From: Bacteroidales bacterium
GTDB lineage: Bacteria; Bacteroidota; Bacteroidia; Bacteroidales; Tenuifilaceae
Assembly: GCA_003818205.1 (NCBI GenBank)
Contig: RPRQ01000005.1
Location: 1 to 64,000 of the forward strand
DNA: 64,000 nucleotides
Direction: 5' to 3'
This document shows, one piece after another, positions 17,976 through 26,227 of this stretch. Every line of letters starts with the position of its first letter. Position 1 is the stretch's first letter. The position numbers were made by a program, and so were the translations under genes. The notes beneath the pieces were generated by a model that ran no database searches, was not told the DNA's origin, and was given only the letters and a program-made list of their open reading frames with translations.

Positions 17976-19271
17976 TTATTGAAGAACAAATGTTATAGGG
18001 AATGTGAATGATACATTTACTTTCTTCCCTTTTTCTTCACCAGGAGTAAAATCACCGAGAAGTTTCATAACTCTAATAGCTTCATTTTCTAAATCTTTAT
18101 AGGCTTGGTCGATTTTAGGATTTCCACTTGATTTGTATTCCTTATATTCTACTTTGCCATCCTTATCCATTTTTTGAGCAGTAACGGTAAGTTCATTGTC
18201 ATCCATATTCTTTTCTGGAACAGCTACTTTGATAACGCTAACATCTTTTACTTTACCCTTATCGGTAACAATAAATTGAACATAGACTCTTCCTTGAACA
18301 CCAAGTTTAGCGGCAGATTCTGGATATTTTAAAAGTTTAGCAACATCTTGCCTCACAGCATCATCTGCTCCATTTCCGTATTTTGGCATTTTCTCAACAA
18401 CATCGTAAACCTTTTCTTGCCCTAGCACTTTCAAATTTGTTGATAGAAATAAGCATATAGAAAGTAGGAGAGGTAAAGCGAAAAGATACTTTACAATTGC
18501 GGTAGAACCGGATTTTTTAGTTGTCATCATTTTTAGTCTGTTTTTAAGAAGTGAGTAATTAAAATTATTGGTTACCCCCAAGCCGATTACCCCGAGACTC
18601 TTCTCGAAAAGCAGGGTTTGGTATGCAACCTTGTCGTACCCTTTCTCTATTACTTTGCTGTCGGCAATAAACTCATGTTCCGCTCTTAAGGCTATCCGGA
18701 TTAGCCAGAGAAATGGGTTGAACCACTGAATTATAGTTGTTATTTCAAGGAGAATAACATCGAACGAGTGTAACTGCTCTTTGTGTTCCCTTTCGTGAAC
18801 AACTATTTCAGAAATATTCCCTTTCTCGTAATCGGAGCGCGACAGGAATAGTATCGAGAAAAAGGTGAATGGAGATATGTTTCCATCAACCAGTACAGCC
18901 CTAAATCCATTGTAATGAACCTTTTGGAAACGGTTGTACATGAAATAGATTTGGGAGAGTTTAGATAAAAATTTTAATGTAAAGAAAACAGCGCCGCTTA
19001 TATATATTATCGATAGTATGCTTAATGAATGATCTTCTCTGATGATGCTATTCTGAGTGTTCACAATAACTGGTTGAATGATATTGCTAATAGAGGTACT
19101 CGCTTTCTCGAAAATGGTAATGCTGATTAAGGGTGAGATCAATGAAATGATTATGGTTGCAACTAAATAAACTCTATTCCATTTAAACATTGTTTCGTTC
19201 CTTAGCAATAGCCAATAGAAGGCATAGAGTATTGTTAGGGAGGCAGCCGATTTAAGCAGATAGATTTCCAT
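17976..19271 (-). CDS. BlaR1-like M56 metallopeptidase sensor with TonB C-terminal domain
   Basis: This 431-residue membrane protein has four N-terminal helices, with a gluzincin HEREH motif (HExxH) around residue 161 and a downstream AEHEFIADSKV that supplies the third ligand. A further helix at about 265-285 is followed by a periplasmic C-terminal TonB-like domain (LLKYPESAAKLGVQGRVYVQFIV). Family M56 proteins cleave their cognate BlaI repressor in the cytoplasm after sensing an envelope signal. In this Bacteroidota variant the beta-lactam sensor is replaced by a TonB-type module, so the signal is probably envelope stress or a partner protein. It lies 9 bp after the BlaI-like gene. Confidence 0.87.
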   Translation of the reverse strand: MEIYLLKSAASLTILYAFYWLLLRNETMFKWNRVYLVATIIISLISPLISITIFEKASTSISNIIQPVIVNTQNSIIREDHSLSILSIIYISGAVFFTLKFLSKLSQIYFMYNRFQKVHYNGFRAVLVDGNISPFTFFSILFLSRSDYEKGNISEIVVHEREHKEQLHSFDVILLEITTIIQWFNPFLWLIRIALRAEHEFIADSKVIEKGYDKVAYQTLLFEKSLGVIGLGVTNNFNYSLLKNRLKMMTTKKSGSTAIVKYLFALPLLLSICLFLSTNLKVLGQEKVYDVVEKMPKYGNGADDAVRQDVAKLLKYPESAAKLGVQGRVYVQFIVTDKGKVKDVSVIKVAVPEKNMDDNELTVTAQKMDKDGKVEYKEYKSSGNPKIDQAYKDLENEAIRVMKLLGDFTPGEEKGKKVNVSFTFPITFVLQ

Positions 19272-19280
19272 GGTATAATA

Positions 19281-19658
19281 TTATGAATTTCTTTTAGAGT
19301 CAACCTGATCCTGTAATATCTTAATAATATCTTCAATCTCCTTGGTGGTCATATCCTCATTCTTCGAGAAGAACGAAACCATATTTTGGTATGAGTTTGA
19401 GAAGTAGTTCTCTACAAACCCCTTTAAATAGCTTTTTGTATATTTATCCTTTGAGATTAGCGGGAAGTATTCGTGGGTTTTACCGAAAGCGTTATGGTCA
19501 ACAAACCCCTTTTTTTCCAATATGCGAACAATTGTTGACACTGTATTGTAAGCTGGTTTTGGCTCAGGAAGGTTTTCCATGATGTCGTTCACAAATCCCT
19601 TTTTTATACCCCAAAGGATATGCATAATTTGCTCTTCAGCTTTTGTTAAATCTTTCAT
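19281..19658 (-). CDS. BlaI/MecI/CopY-family transcriptional repressor
   Basis: This 125-residue winged-helix protein opens with LTKAEEQIMHILWGIKKGFVNDI and has the recognition-helix region PAYNTVSTIVRILEKKGFVDH, both strongly conserved in BlaI-type repressors. The C-terminal helices mediate dimerisation and contain the site normally cut by the M56 partner. The next gene, 9 bp on, encodes that partner. Two near-identical palindromes at 19695-19730 lie in its upstream region, so it probably represses its own operon. Confidence 0.9.
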   Translation of the reverse strand: MKDLTKAEEQIMHILWGIKKGFVNDIMENLPEPKPAYNTVSTIVRILEKKGFVDHNAFGKTHEYFPLISKDKYTKSYLKGFVENYFSNSYQNMVSFFSKNEDMTTKEIEDIIKILQDQVDSKRNS

Positions 19659-19694
19659 GATACTTTTACAATAAATTTTGTGCTACAAATATAT

Positions 19695-19730
19695 ACCTAA
19701 AATATTAGTTATGCAACTAAAATATTAGTT
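19695..19730 (-). promoter_or_regulatory. Probable double BlaI-type operator
   Basis: AACTAA-AATA-TTAGTT at 19715-19730 is a clean palindrome. A near copy, ACCTAAAATATTAGTT, lies at 19695-19710, with starts exactly 20 bp apart (two helical turns). They lie 37-72 bp upstream of the blaI-like start codon, where MecI/BlaI dimers usually bind. Confidence 0.65.
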
Positions 19731-19922
19731 ATATATGAAAATATTTATTAAAACGTTGATAATTAAAATGGTATATCTGAGAATATTTTCAGCTAATTTT
19801 TATTCCAACAAATAGTATATTAGCAAGAATGGAAAAGTACCTATTGGTTTCAATAAATACATTTGCATTGAAGTTAACTCTGAATTTTGAGTCTGAAATA
19901 TAGCATCAATCATCTGACCTCT

Positions 19923-20795
19923 ATGACAGGATCTGAGCAAACCCTAAAATCGTACTACGAGCGGATTAACGTGGTAATGCAATACATCCATAACCACCTC
20001 GATGAAAAGCTTGACTTGGACTACCTTGCTAGCCTATCCTTTTACTCCCCATTCCATTTCCATCGGATTATGAGGGCTTATCTGGGTGAATCGTTGGGTA
20101 GCCATATTCAGCGTACTAGGGTTGGTTTTGCTGCGCAATTTCTGAGGGTTACGGATATGCCCATTGCTGAAATCGCTCTTAAAGCAGGTTATGATACGCC
20201 GGCATCATTCAACAAGGCTTTTAGGAAGAGGTTTGGGATTTCGCCCCGAAAGTTCAGGGAGGATAAGGATTATCAACTTCCTTTTTATGAACCGATTAAA
20301 CATCAAATTAGCATGGAGAATTTAACGAAACAACCTGAAATCAGGGTGATTAATGATTTTAAGGTGATATATGTTACCGCAATTGGCGCCTATGGCGACC
20401 ACAATACCGAGAGCGCATGGAAAACAGTCTGCGACTTTGCAGGACAGAAGAATATTTTTGGCCCCAACGCCGAATTCTTGGGTATTAGCTACGATGATCC
20501 GAAGATTACTGAGCCTGAGCGTTGCAGGTATGAGGCTTGTATTACCATTAAGAGCGATGTGAGACCCGATGGAAAGGTGGGTGTGAAAACCATTTCGGGC
20601 GGTAGGTATGCCGTATTTAAACTTGTTGGGCCATTCACGCTTTTAGCACCTTCATATGATTATATATTTGGGCATTGGATGCCTGAGAATGGCGCAGAGC
20701 TTCGCGATGAGCCTGGGTTTGAAAAGTACTTAAAATCTCCCGATTCTACTCCTCCCGATGAGTTAGAAACCGAAATCTGGGTGCCAATAAAATAG
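19923..20795 (+). CDS. AraC-family regulator with GyrI-like (Rob-type) ligand domain
   Basis: The N-terminal 100 residues are a two-HTH AraC domain (IHNHLDEKLDLDYLASLSFYS and MPIAEIALKAGYDTPASFNKAFRKRFGISPRKFR). The C-terminal 150 residues form a GyrI/SOUL-like domain (SGGRYAVFKLVGPF, WMPENGAELRDEPGFEKYL). This Rob/SbmC-like layout usually senses small hydrophobic molecules and activates nearby genes. A TTG at 19887 would give 12 more residues, but the ATG at 19923 fits the domain start. No target gene is obvious; it converges on the DUF4230 operon. Confidence 0.88.
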   Translation: MTGSEQTLKSYYERINVVMQYIHNHLDEKLDLDYLASLSFYSPFHFHRIMRAYLGESLGSHIQRTRVGFAAQFLRVTDMPIAEIALKAGYDTPASFNKAFRKRFGISPRKFREDKDYQLPFYEPIKHQISMENLTKQPEIRVINDFKVIYVTAIGAYGDHNTESAWKTVCDFAGQKNIFGPNAEFLGISYDDPKITEPERCRYEACITIKSDVRPDGKVGVKTISGGRYAVFKLVGPFTLLAPSYDYIFGHWMPENGAELRDEPGFEKYLKSPDSTPPDELETEIWVPIK

Positions 20796-20798
20796 AGT

Positions 20799-20835
20799 AA
20801 TGTCTGTCAGGCCTTTTAAGGCTTGACAGACATTA
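20799..20835. terminator. Bidirectional hairpin between convergent genes
   Basis: A long near-perfect inverted repeat (TGTCTGTCA...GCC and complement) separates the AraC-type gene (ends 20795) from the minus-strand DUF4230 gene. It overlaps the last codons of that gene, whose stop is at 20816. It is followed by short A/T runs on both sides and should terminate both transcripts. Confidence 0.7.
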
Positions 20836-21823
20836 AAACAGAGGTGTCTGCTAGTATCTTTACCTCAATATCCTTATTGTTAAGTAGTAATGAGAATAAG
20901 TTCTTCAGATTTTGCTCGGCGTTAATTTTTGCCTTAATTAGTATCTCGCTTCTTATGGCACTATTCCTTAGGGAGTCGAGGCAGTTGAGTTTAACCTGTT
21001 TGAGGATATCAATGTTATCGGCATTCTTGTTAAACTCTATAATCTCAAATCCTTTTAGCCCTAGCTCTGGAATGAACCATGGATTTATATCGCACGAAAG
21101 GATTTGAGGTTTTAGCCCAACAAGCACAATTCTGTTCCGTGCGGTGTCAACCTTCACATTTCGGGTGGTGAGAGAGTCGAATTTGAAACCTGCTTGTACT
21201 TTACCTCTGCCAACAAGTATTAGCTGAGAGTTCTTGATTTTTGAACTGTTAAAAATCTTATTTATCGATTCGAGTTCCTTTGAAAAAACTTCGTTGTAGT
21301 ATGTAATTGAAACTTTATTGATGGCTAAGTATTGAAAGAAGTTGGTCTGCTTACTGTCATCTGAGAAGTTTTTAATCTGCTGTGCCATTTTACCTCTACC
21401 TATGTTCGATTCAAACACGTCGAGGTAAGCATTGGCGTAGCTATAATGCTCAAGGCTATCCTGTAAACTCTGAATTCGTTTCTTAATATCCGATTTATCG
21501 CTCAGGTCAGCATTAATAATGTTCAATAGACCTCGGTAAAATTGCTTATGCACAACCATTACATCCCTTTTCATCTGTGCGATTGCGGTATCCTTGTTGG
21601 CTTTAACGGTATGTGAATACGATGAAATTACCTCGCCGTAGTACTCTGCGCTAATAAGCTCTCCGATCGATTTAATCTGTTGAACCTGTGCGGGGGTATC
21701 CCTAAGCGTTAGCTTATTGCTAATGAGTAAATCGAATGGATCGAAGTACGAGAATGCAAGCACGGCAATTACTACAGCCAATGCTTGAAGCAGGAATGAG
21801 AACGAGAATAGTTTTCCCATCAT
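20816..21823 (-). CDS. DUF4230-like membrane-anchored protein (second of a tandem pair)
   Basis: This 335-residue protein has an N-terminal membrane anchor (FLLQALAVVIAVLAFSYF) and a large extracytoplasmic domain. SIGELISAEYYGEVI (about 50-65) and LILVGRGKVQAGFKFDSL followed by VGLKPQIL match the DUF4230 pattern seen more clearly in the upstream neighbour. A C-terminal helical segment has many Asn and Ile residues. Function unknown. Its start overlaps the stop of the upstream gene by ATGA, preceded by an AAGGAG, unusual for this genome, so the pair is translationally coupled. Its last codons are built into the terminator hairpin. Confidence 0.65.
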   Translation of the reverse strand: MMGKLFSFSFLLQALAVVIAVLAFSYFDPFDLLISNKLTLRDTPAQVQQIKSIGELISAEYYGEVISSYSHTVKANKDTAIAQMKRDVMVVHKQFYRGLLNIINADLSDKSDIKKRIQSLQDSLEHYSYANAYLDVFESNIGRGKMAQQIKNFSDDSKQTNFFQYLAINKVSITYYNEVFSKELESINKIFNSSKIKNSQLILVGRGKVQAGFKFDSLTTRNVKVDTARNRIVLVGLKPQILSCDINPWFIPELGLKGFEIIEFNKNADNIDILKQVKLNCLDSLRNSAIRSEILIKAKINAEQNLKNLFSLLLNNKDIEVKILADTSVLMSVKP

Positions 21824-22422
21824 TGAATCTCCTTTGGATTTATCTTAGGCATAAGCGGTCCCTTGCGATAGGTAATGTAAATCTCTTTGTAACCAAGGGT
21901 TCGTAGTAGCATTTCGAGCATTTGAGTTGTTTTCTGCTCGGTTGCCTCAATTATTCCTGTGTAGGGGAGGAGGTTTCGGATATCGATCTCCGATTGTCGG
22001 AATAGCTCCTCCATATCCTTAACATCGATCTTAGCGAACAGATCATCATCCTGTAGCACCCTGTCAACCTTGAATTTATCGAATGGGTAAGAGAAGTTGA
22101 TGACCTCTACCGATGGAAGGTGAAGCGAAATTTGCTTCCCTTTGATGGAGATATCGTTCTCTTCAATTTTTTTGAGGTCAATCCCTGCCTTCACAACCGC
22201 CTGCGTGTAGCATACAAATCTTGCTCTGCCGATGGTTATTATTCTCAATATCTTTTTCTCCTCATTGCCGATAACAATTTTGTCGATTATTGTTTCGGAG
22301 GTGGCAAGCTTCGCAGCATCCTTTACCTTGGACACAGTAAAGTAACGCTTATCCTGGCATGAGGTTAAGAGTGTTGAGCAGAGAATTGCCATATAAATTT
22401 TAGCCTTGAGCCCCATTGCCAT
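21820..22422 (-). CDS. DUF4230 family lipoprotein (first of a tandem pair)
   Basis: This roughly 200-residue protein has a lipoprotein signal (IYMAILCSTLLTSCQDKRY, lipobox Cys near 22). Its DUF4230 domain shows ILRIITIGRARFVCYTQAVVKAGIDL, KGKQISLHLPSVEVI and RNLLPYTGIIEATEQKTTQMLEMLL, each in the right order. The family is widespread but uncharacterised. The frame can start at TTG 22425, but ATG 22422 or 22416 is likelier. It overlaps the end of the upstream membrane-protein gene by about 20 nt and couples to the downstream DUF4230 gene by ATGA. Confidence 0.75.
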   Translation of the reverse strand: MAMGLKAKIYMAILCSTLLTSCQDKRYFTVSKVKDAAKLATSETIIDKIVIGNEEKKILRIITIGRARFVCYTQAVVKAGIDLKKIEENDISIKGKQISLHLPSVEVINFSYPFDKFKVDRVLQDDDLFAKIDVKDMEELFRQSEIDIRNLLPYTGIIEATEQKTTQMLEMLLRTLGYKEIYITYRKGPLMPKINPKEIQ

Positions 22423-23080
22423 CAAATTCGGTTTTGGAATCAGTTTTCGCTGTTGTTGTTGCTCCTATTGGAATTGCAGGTTTTGCTGGATCTGCATCTG
22501 TTTTGGTTGGAGTTGTTTGGGGCGCATCTTTTTTAGGTAAAAGGTACTCCAACGATTTTTGTCCGAAGTAGAATGCAGTCATCATTAGGAAAGCAGTCTT
22601 AAAGAAATCGAAATTGTCGACAAAAATCTCGTTGTCCTTTATTCTATTCCCCTCACCGAATAGAACAAGGGTCATCGCTAACGCACCAACAAGCATGGTT
22701 AATGCAATAGTTCCCCGAACAGTTCCAGGGGGAAGTCCAAGCGACTCCAATGCGTTGGGATTGTCCTCCCTGTCAGCCATAGGGCTATCCGTTGTTCTCG
22801 AGACCTCAATCTTCTCCCAGTCCGAGTCGGTTAGTCCCAAGTTAATATTATAGAAATAGATAGCCCATGCGTAGTAAGCTATTAGAACGGCTATCCATAG
22901 TATTATTATGCTAATTGCCATTACGGAGTATAGGTTCAGCTTGACTCCGAATGAATTGTGGAAGAAAATTACTATTGCAAGGAACACAAGCAGTATGATT
23001 TCAATGCAAACAGTAATCCGAAAGAAGTATTTTCCGATCTGATCCTTTTTGATATCCTGGGGTGAGTTTGTGTTATCCAT
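22400..23080 (-). CDS. Uncharacterised four-helix membrane protein
   Basis: This 226-residue protein has two helices near the N terminus (about 20-40 and 52-75), a charged loop, then two more (about 127-145 and 165-185). A notable conserved-looking stretch, GLPPGTVRGTIALTMLVGAL, leads into the third helix, and FLMMTAFYFGQKSLEYLL forms the fourth. The tail is Pro/Thr/Ala/Lys-rich and disordered. No function assigned. It is the third gene of the five-gene operon. Confidence 0.65.
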   Translation of the reverse strand: MDNTNSPQDIKKDQIGKYFFRITVCIEIILLVFLAIVIFFHNSFGVKLNLYSVMAISIIILWIAVLIAYYAWAIYFYNINLGLTDSDWEKIEVSRTTDSPMADREDNPNALESLGLPPGTVRGTIALTMLVGALAMTLVLFGEGNRIKDNEIFVDNFDFFKTAFLMMTAFYFGQKSLEYLLPKKDAPQTTPTKTDADPAKPAIPIGATTTAKTDSKTEFDGNGAQG

Positions 23081-23113
23081 ATTGTAAGGTCTTTATTGAT
23101 TTGTAAATGGTTA

Positions 23114-23338
23114 TTATAGTGTTGCTCTTTCAATGGGGGTTGGGGTAGAAGCAGGCGTCTTATCTTTGCTCAATCGCTTTTTAACTTCAATGTAAAGCCT
23201 TTTGAAAAGCCCTGCAATGGGTGCGGCCAAACCGATTATCCATATCCATACATTGCTTAAAACGTCAGGACGTTTAACGTAAAGTACTGCAAGAAAGGTG
23301 ATTAATGCTACGAAGAGCAGCGCAATGAACCGATTCAT
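23114..23338 (-). CDS. Small two-helix membrane protein (holin-like in form)
   Basis: This 74-residue protein has two hydrophobic helices (FIALLFVALITFLAVLYV and IWIIGLAAPIAGLF) and a Lys/Arg-rich tail (KKRLSKDKTP). This layout is shared by holins, but also by many unrelated small proteins. It starts 5 bp after the amidase stop, so the two are probably translated as a pair. Holin-like function is inferred only from its form and its neighbour. Confidence 0.6.
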   Translation of the reverse strand: MNRFIALLFVALITFLAVLYVKRPDVLSNVWIWIIGLAAPIAGLFKRLYIEVKKRLSKDKTPASTPTPIERATL

Positions 23339-23343
23339 ACTGT

Positions 23344-24159
23344 TTATTTAATGGGTTGAATAAATTCCTTTTTCACCCACCCTTCAATTTCGGTTCTTAC
23401 CCGAAGCCACCCATCCTTCTCCTCAAGGATTGTTACCGCTGCATTTTTGGGTATTGGATTGGCTTGTAGGGGGGCAGAGGCTGATGGGCTCTGTCTTATA
23501 TTTAATAATGATGCGATCACGGTTCCATTCGTAGGTTGAGCATCAGAATCTTTACGTACATCGTTGAGCAGGTCGTTTCTTAATTTATCAAGCGGGAATG
23601 CGGGACCAGGGTCAGTTTTTCTTCCGGGGCAAATCTCCTCATGACCTAGAATCGTTTTTATGTTGTACTTTGATATTAGCGCATTGCAAATATCAAAACA
23701 GGTTTGAATCTGCACCTCAGTAAATGTATGCCAATATCGCTCGGATTGTTCATTCCTATGCTTTGCCAGAACAGCCTCGCTCTCAGGGTAAGCCTTTCCG
23801 AAGCTCGATATAAATGAATTGCCTGTTTTGGTAAGAGATCCTGCGTTGTCGAGCTCAATACCAATGGAGTACTTGTTAAAGCCTGTTCTATTGCCGTAGC
23901 TGCTTTCTCCAGCATGCCATGCCACAATATTAAAGGGGACAAGTTGATAAATTGAGCCGTCGCGACCAATAACAAGATGTGCCGATGCTTTTACATCATC
24001 ACGGGCTAAATAGTCGGCAGAACTTTTTGCGGTACTACCAACCGTATAGTGGATTATGATGGTGTCTGGCAGGTTTAAGCCGAATGGTTGTTGGTTCTTG
24101 GGACATTTCACTTCAGTGTACTTCCCATCTTCAAGCCAGTGATTATCTTTAATATTCAT
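23344..24159 (-). CDS. N-acetylmuramoyl-L-alanine amidase (Amidase_2/PGRP) with SH3 domain
   Basis: The Amidase_2 domain shows the first zinc His in TIIIHYTVGST, then ASAHLVIGRDGSIYQLVPF, a WHAGES motif with the second-shell His, the family GIELDN, and the closing zinc motif LGHEEICPGRKTDPG. A bacterial SH3 domain follows (VIASLLNIRQSPS...GWLRV...GWVKKEFI). It should cut the amide between muramic acid and the stem peptide. The frame opens at 24225, but the ATG at 24159 gives a domain-proximal start. No signal peptide is visible, which is endolysin-like and would require a membrane pore to reach peptidoglycan. Confidence 0.88.
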   Translation of the reverse strand: MNIKDNHWLEDGKYTEVKCPKNQQPFGLNLPDTIIIHYTVGSTAKSSADYLARDDVKASAHLVIGRDGSIYQLVPFNIVAWHAGESSYGNRTGFNKYSIGIELDNAGSLTKTGNSFISSFGKAYPESEAVLAKHRNEQSERYWHTFTEVQIQTCFDICNALISKYNIKTILGHEEICPGRKTDPGPAFPLDKLRNDLLNDVRKDSDAQPTNGTVIASLLNIRQSPSASAPLQANPIPKNAAVTILEEKDGWLRVRTEIEGWVKKEFIQPIK

Positions 24160-24284
24160 AGTGAATAGGATTAGGCTAATCAGTTTTGTTTTACACGAAT
24201 AAAAATAAACAAAAAAATAATACAAACCTCATCCTATTTATTTAATATTAAGTGGATAGGAATTAACGATAATGCGATATTAAT

Positions 24285-25217
24285 CTAATATCGAATGAAC
24301 CATCGTCGCCCCCATACGGCAACCATGGCAATTCCAAGCCGAGGAATCAGAAGCCACCATGCCGAAATTCCTATAGCTATGAATAGGAGCAAATCTTCGA
24401 GGTTGGAGTGGGAGATGGCTATGTGGTAGTTTAGCAAATCAGCATCCTGTTTTGTTATTCTTTCGCTTTGTACCTCATCAATCATGATGGCTGCACCGTA
24501 GGCTAAACCCAAAAGGTTTGCAGCAATCCACATCAACGAGGTTGATTCTGGCAGTCCAAAGATCTTTAGGATTGGGCTGAATATATTGGTTAGCAGGATT
24601 GTAATCTTAAACTCTAGCAATACCTTTTGAAGTATCATCAGTAAGGTGATAAGTACAACTATTTTTAGGCTCAGCTTGAACGATGATATAGTCCATGCTA
24701 GCAATACCTCTTTCAACGTTGGGTTGGCTATTGGCTGCACTCCAACTGATGATAAACCCATTTGTGATGGAAGAAGATAGTTGAGAATTACAGCCGCAAT
24801 CACAGAAGTTATTATCCGTAAGGCAACCATGTGCCATGCCTTCGATCCTGTCTTCTTTTGAACGGCGGTTTCTACAATCAGATTATGGGCTATTAGGCTC
24901 ATAATGGCCAGAATGGTCATCTCGCGAATGGTAAAATTGAGCGAGGTCATAACTGCAATGGCCGAGTAAATATTCAAAAATGCTGAAGTTAGATACACTA
25001 GTGCCGCCTCTCCTTTAAGCCCGATTAGGCCAAAGGCAGGGGACAGAAACTCCGAGATAACATTTAAAACGCCAAAATGGTATAGAAGCGTTACGCATAG
25101 TGAGATGGGTATGGTAATTTTCAAAAACCATAAAGATGTTTTGATGGCAGTGGGCATTGCCGATTTAACGCATTTTGTAAAGCGTTGTATAAAAGATTGT
25201 TGCTTGGTGCGTTTCAT
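24285..25217 (-). CDS. Nucleoside recognition (Gate) domain membrane protein
   Basis: This 310-residue protein with eight or so helices carries two Gate repeats. Each has the pattern of a hydrophobic helix followed by a short polar turn (FGLIGLKGEAALVYLTSAFLN near 80-100 and PILKIFGLPESTSLMWIAAN in the second half). Relatives include SpmA/SpmB and NupC Gate domains. The actual substrate is unknown. It ends 59 bp upstream of the amidase coding frame, with no clear operon link. Confidence 0.8.
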   Translation of the reverse strand: MKRTKQQSFIQRFTKCVKSAMPTAIKTSLWFLKITIPISLCVTLLYHFGVLNVISEFLSPAFGLIGLKGEAALVYLTSAFLNIYSAIAVMTSLNFTIREMTILAIMSLIAHNLIVETAVQKKTGSKAWHMVALRIITSVIAAVILNYLLPSQMGLSSVGVQPIANPTLKEVLLAWTISSFKLSLKIVVLITLLMILQKVLLEFKITILLTNIFSPILKIFGLPESTSLMWIAANLLGLAYGAAIMIDEVQSERITKQDADLLNYHIAISHSNLEDLLLFIAIGISAWWLLIPRLGIAMVAVWGRRWFIRY

Positions 25218-25234
25218 TTAGCGTTTTAAATAAA

Positions 25235-25258
25235 AAAGCCCCAAAAATTTGGGGCTTT
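25235..25258 (-). terminator. Rho-independent terminator of tRNA-Leu
   Basis: An 8-bp perfect stem, AAAGCCCC/GGGGCTTT, with an 8-nt loop. On the minus strand it is followed by a run of T residues and starts two bases beyond the tRNA 3' end. Confidence 0.85.
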
Positions 25259-25259
25259 G

Positions 25260-25341
25260 TGCGGGTAAAGGGACTCGAACCCCCACGTCTCTCGACACTA
25301 GATCCTAAGTCTAGCGCGGCTACCAATTACGCCATACCCGC
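25260..25341 (-). tRNA. tRNA-Leu (anticodon UAG)
   Basis: On the minus strand GCGGGTA (25341-25335) pairs with TACCCGC at the 3' end, with discriminator A. The D-arm, an anticodon stem CTAGA/TCTAG with loop CTTAGGA (anticodon TAG), a long variable arm typical of class II tRNA, and the TTCGAGT T-loop are all visible. CCA is not encoded. It decodes CUA and other CUN codons. Confidence 0.95.
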
Positions 25342-25452
25342 GAAAATTGTGGTGCAAATCTAAACCTTTTTTTTAAAAGCGCAACATAGTTTGCATCAAA
25401 TTATCAATAAAAGGCTGAAATACTCGTAGATGCTAGGGGTATTCATTTGTTT

Positions 25453-26178
25453 TTACTTCCTGAGCTCGAAATTTTTACCGAGATAAACCTTTCTTACCTG
25501 CTCATCATCGGCAAGTTCTTGCGCTGTTCCCGATTTTAGTATATCACCCTCGAATAAGAGGTAAGCCCTATCGGTAATGGTTAGGGTTTCGTGCACATTA
25601 TGGTCAGTGATCAGGATTCCAATATTTCTATCTTTTAGATGAGCAACAATATTCTGAATATCCTCTACAGCAATTGGATCAACGCCTGCAAAGGGCTCAT
25701 CGAGTAGAATAAATTTGGGGTCGAGGGCAAGGGCACGGGCTATCTCAGTTCGCCTACGCTCGCCGCCCGATAGCTGAATACCTAAACTTTTTCTAATCTT
25801 GGTTAAACCGAACTCGCTGATAAGCGATTCAACCTTTTCGCGTTGGTATTCTTTGGTAAATGAAGTCATTTCCAATACCCCTTTTATATTGTCCTCAACG
25901 CTTAAGCTGCGGAATACTGAAGCTTCCTGTGCTAAATACCCAATTCCTCGCTGTGCCCTGCGATATACGGGTTCGTTGGTAATATCGATATCATCAAGAA
26001 AAATGCTTCCAGCATTGGGATGAACCAAACCAACTATCATGTAGAATGTAGTGGTTTTACCCGCACCATTCGGGCCAAGAAGTCCTACTATTTCTCCTTG
26101 ATTCACCTCAACAGATGCACCTTTAACAACTGTTCTTGCTTTATAGCGTTTTACAAGGTTATTGGTATGTAGCCTCAT
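25453..26178 (-). CDS. lptB: LPS export ABC transporter ATP-binding protein
   Basis: LptB powers extraction of lipopolysaccharide from the inner membrane by LptFG and its passage along the Lpt bridge. The 241-residue protein has Walker [10 protein letters not shown] (37-45), Q-loop region [14 protein letters not shown], signature [15 protein letters not shown], Walker [14 protein letters not shown] and switch His in [10 protein letters not shown]. The [10 protein letters not shown] wording is characteristic of LptB. Neighbours lptA/C/F/G are not in the window. Confidence 0.95.
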   Translation of the reverse strand: MRLHTNNLVKRYKARTVVKGASVEVNQGEIVGLLGPNGAGKTTTFYMIVGLVHPNAGSIFLDDIDITNEPVYRRAQRGIGYLAQEASVFRSLSVEDNIKGVLEMTSFTKEYQREKVESLISEFGLTKIRKSLGIQLSGGERRRTEIARALALDPKFILLDEPFAGVDPIAVEDIQNIVAHLKDRNIGILITDHNVHETLTITDRAYLLFEGDILKSGTAQELADDEQVRKVYLGKNFELRK

Positions 26179-26227
26179 CGTATTTTTTTCTTGTATAATT
26201 GGTAAAGCTAGTAAATAATTGGAAATG

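Noticed and set aside
23344-25217. Prophage remnant based on the amidase and holin-like genes
   Set aside because: No tail, capsid, portal, integrase or repressor genes flank the operon, so only the lysis-like similarity is noted.
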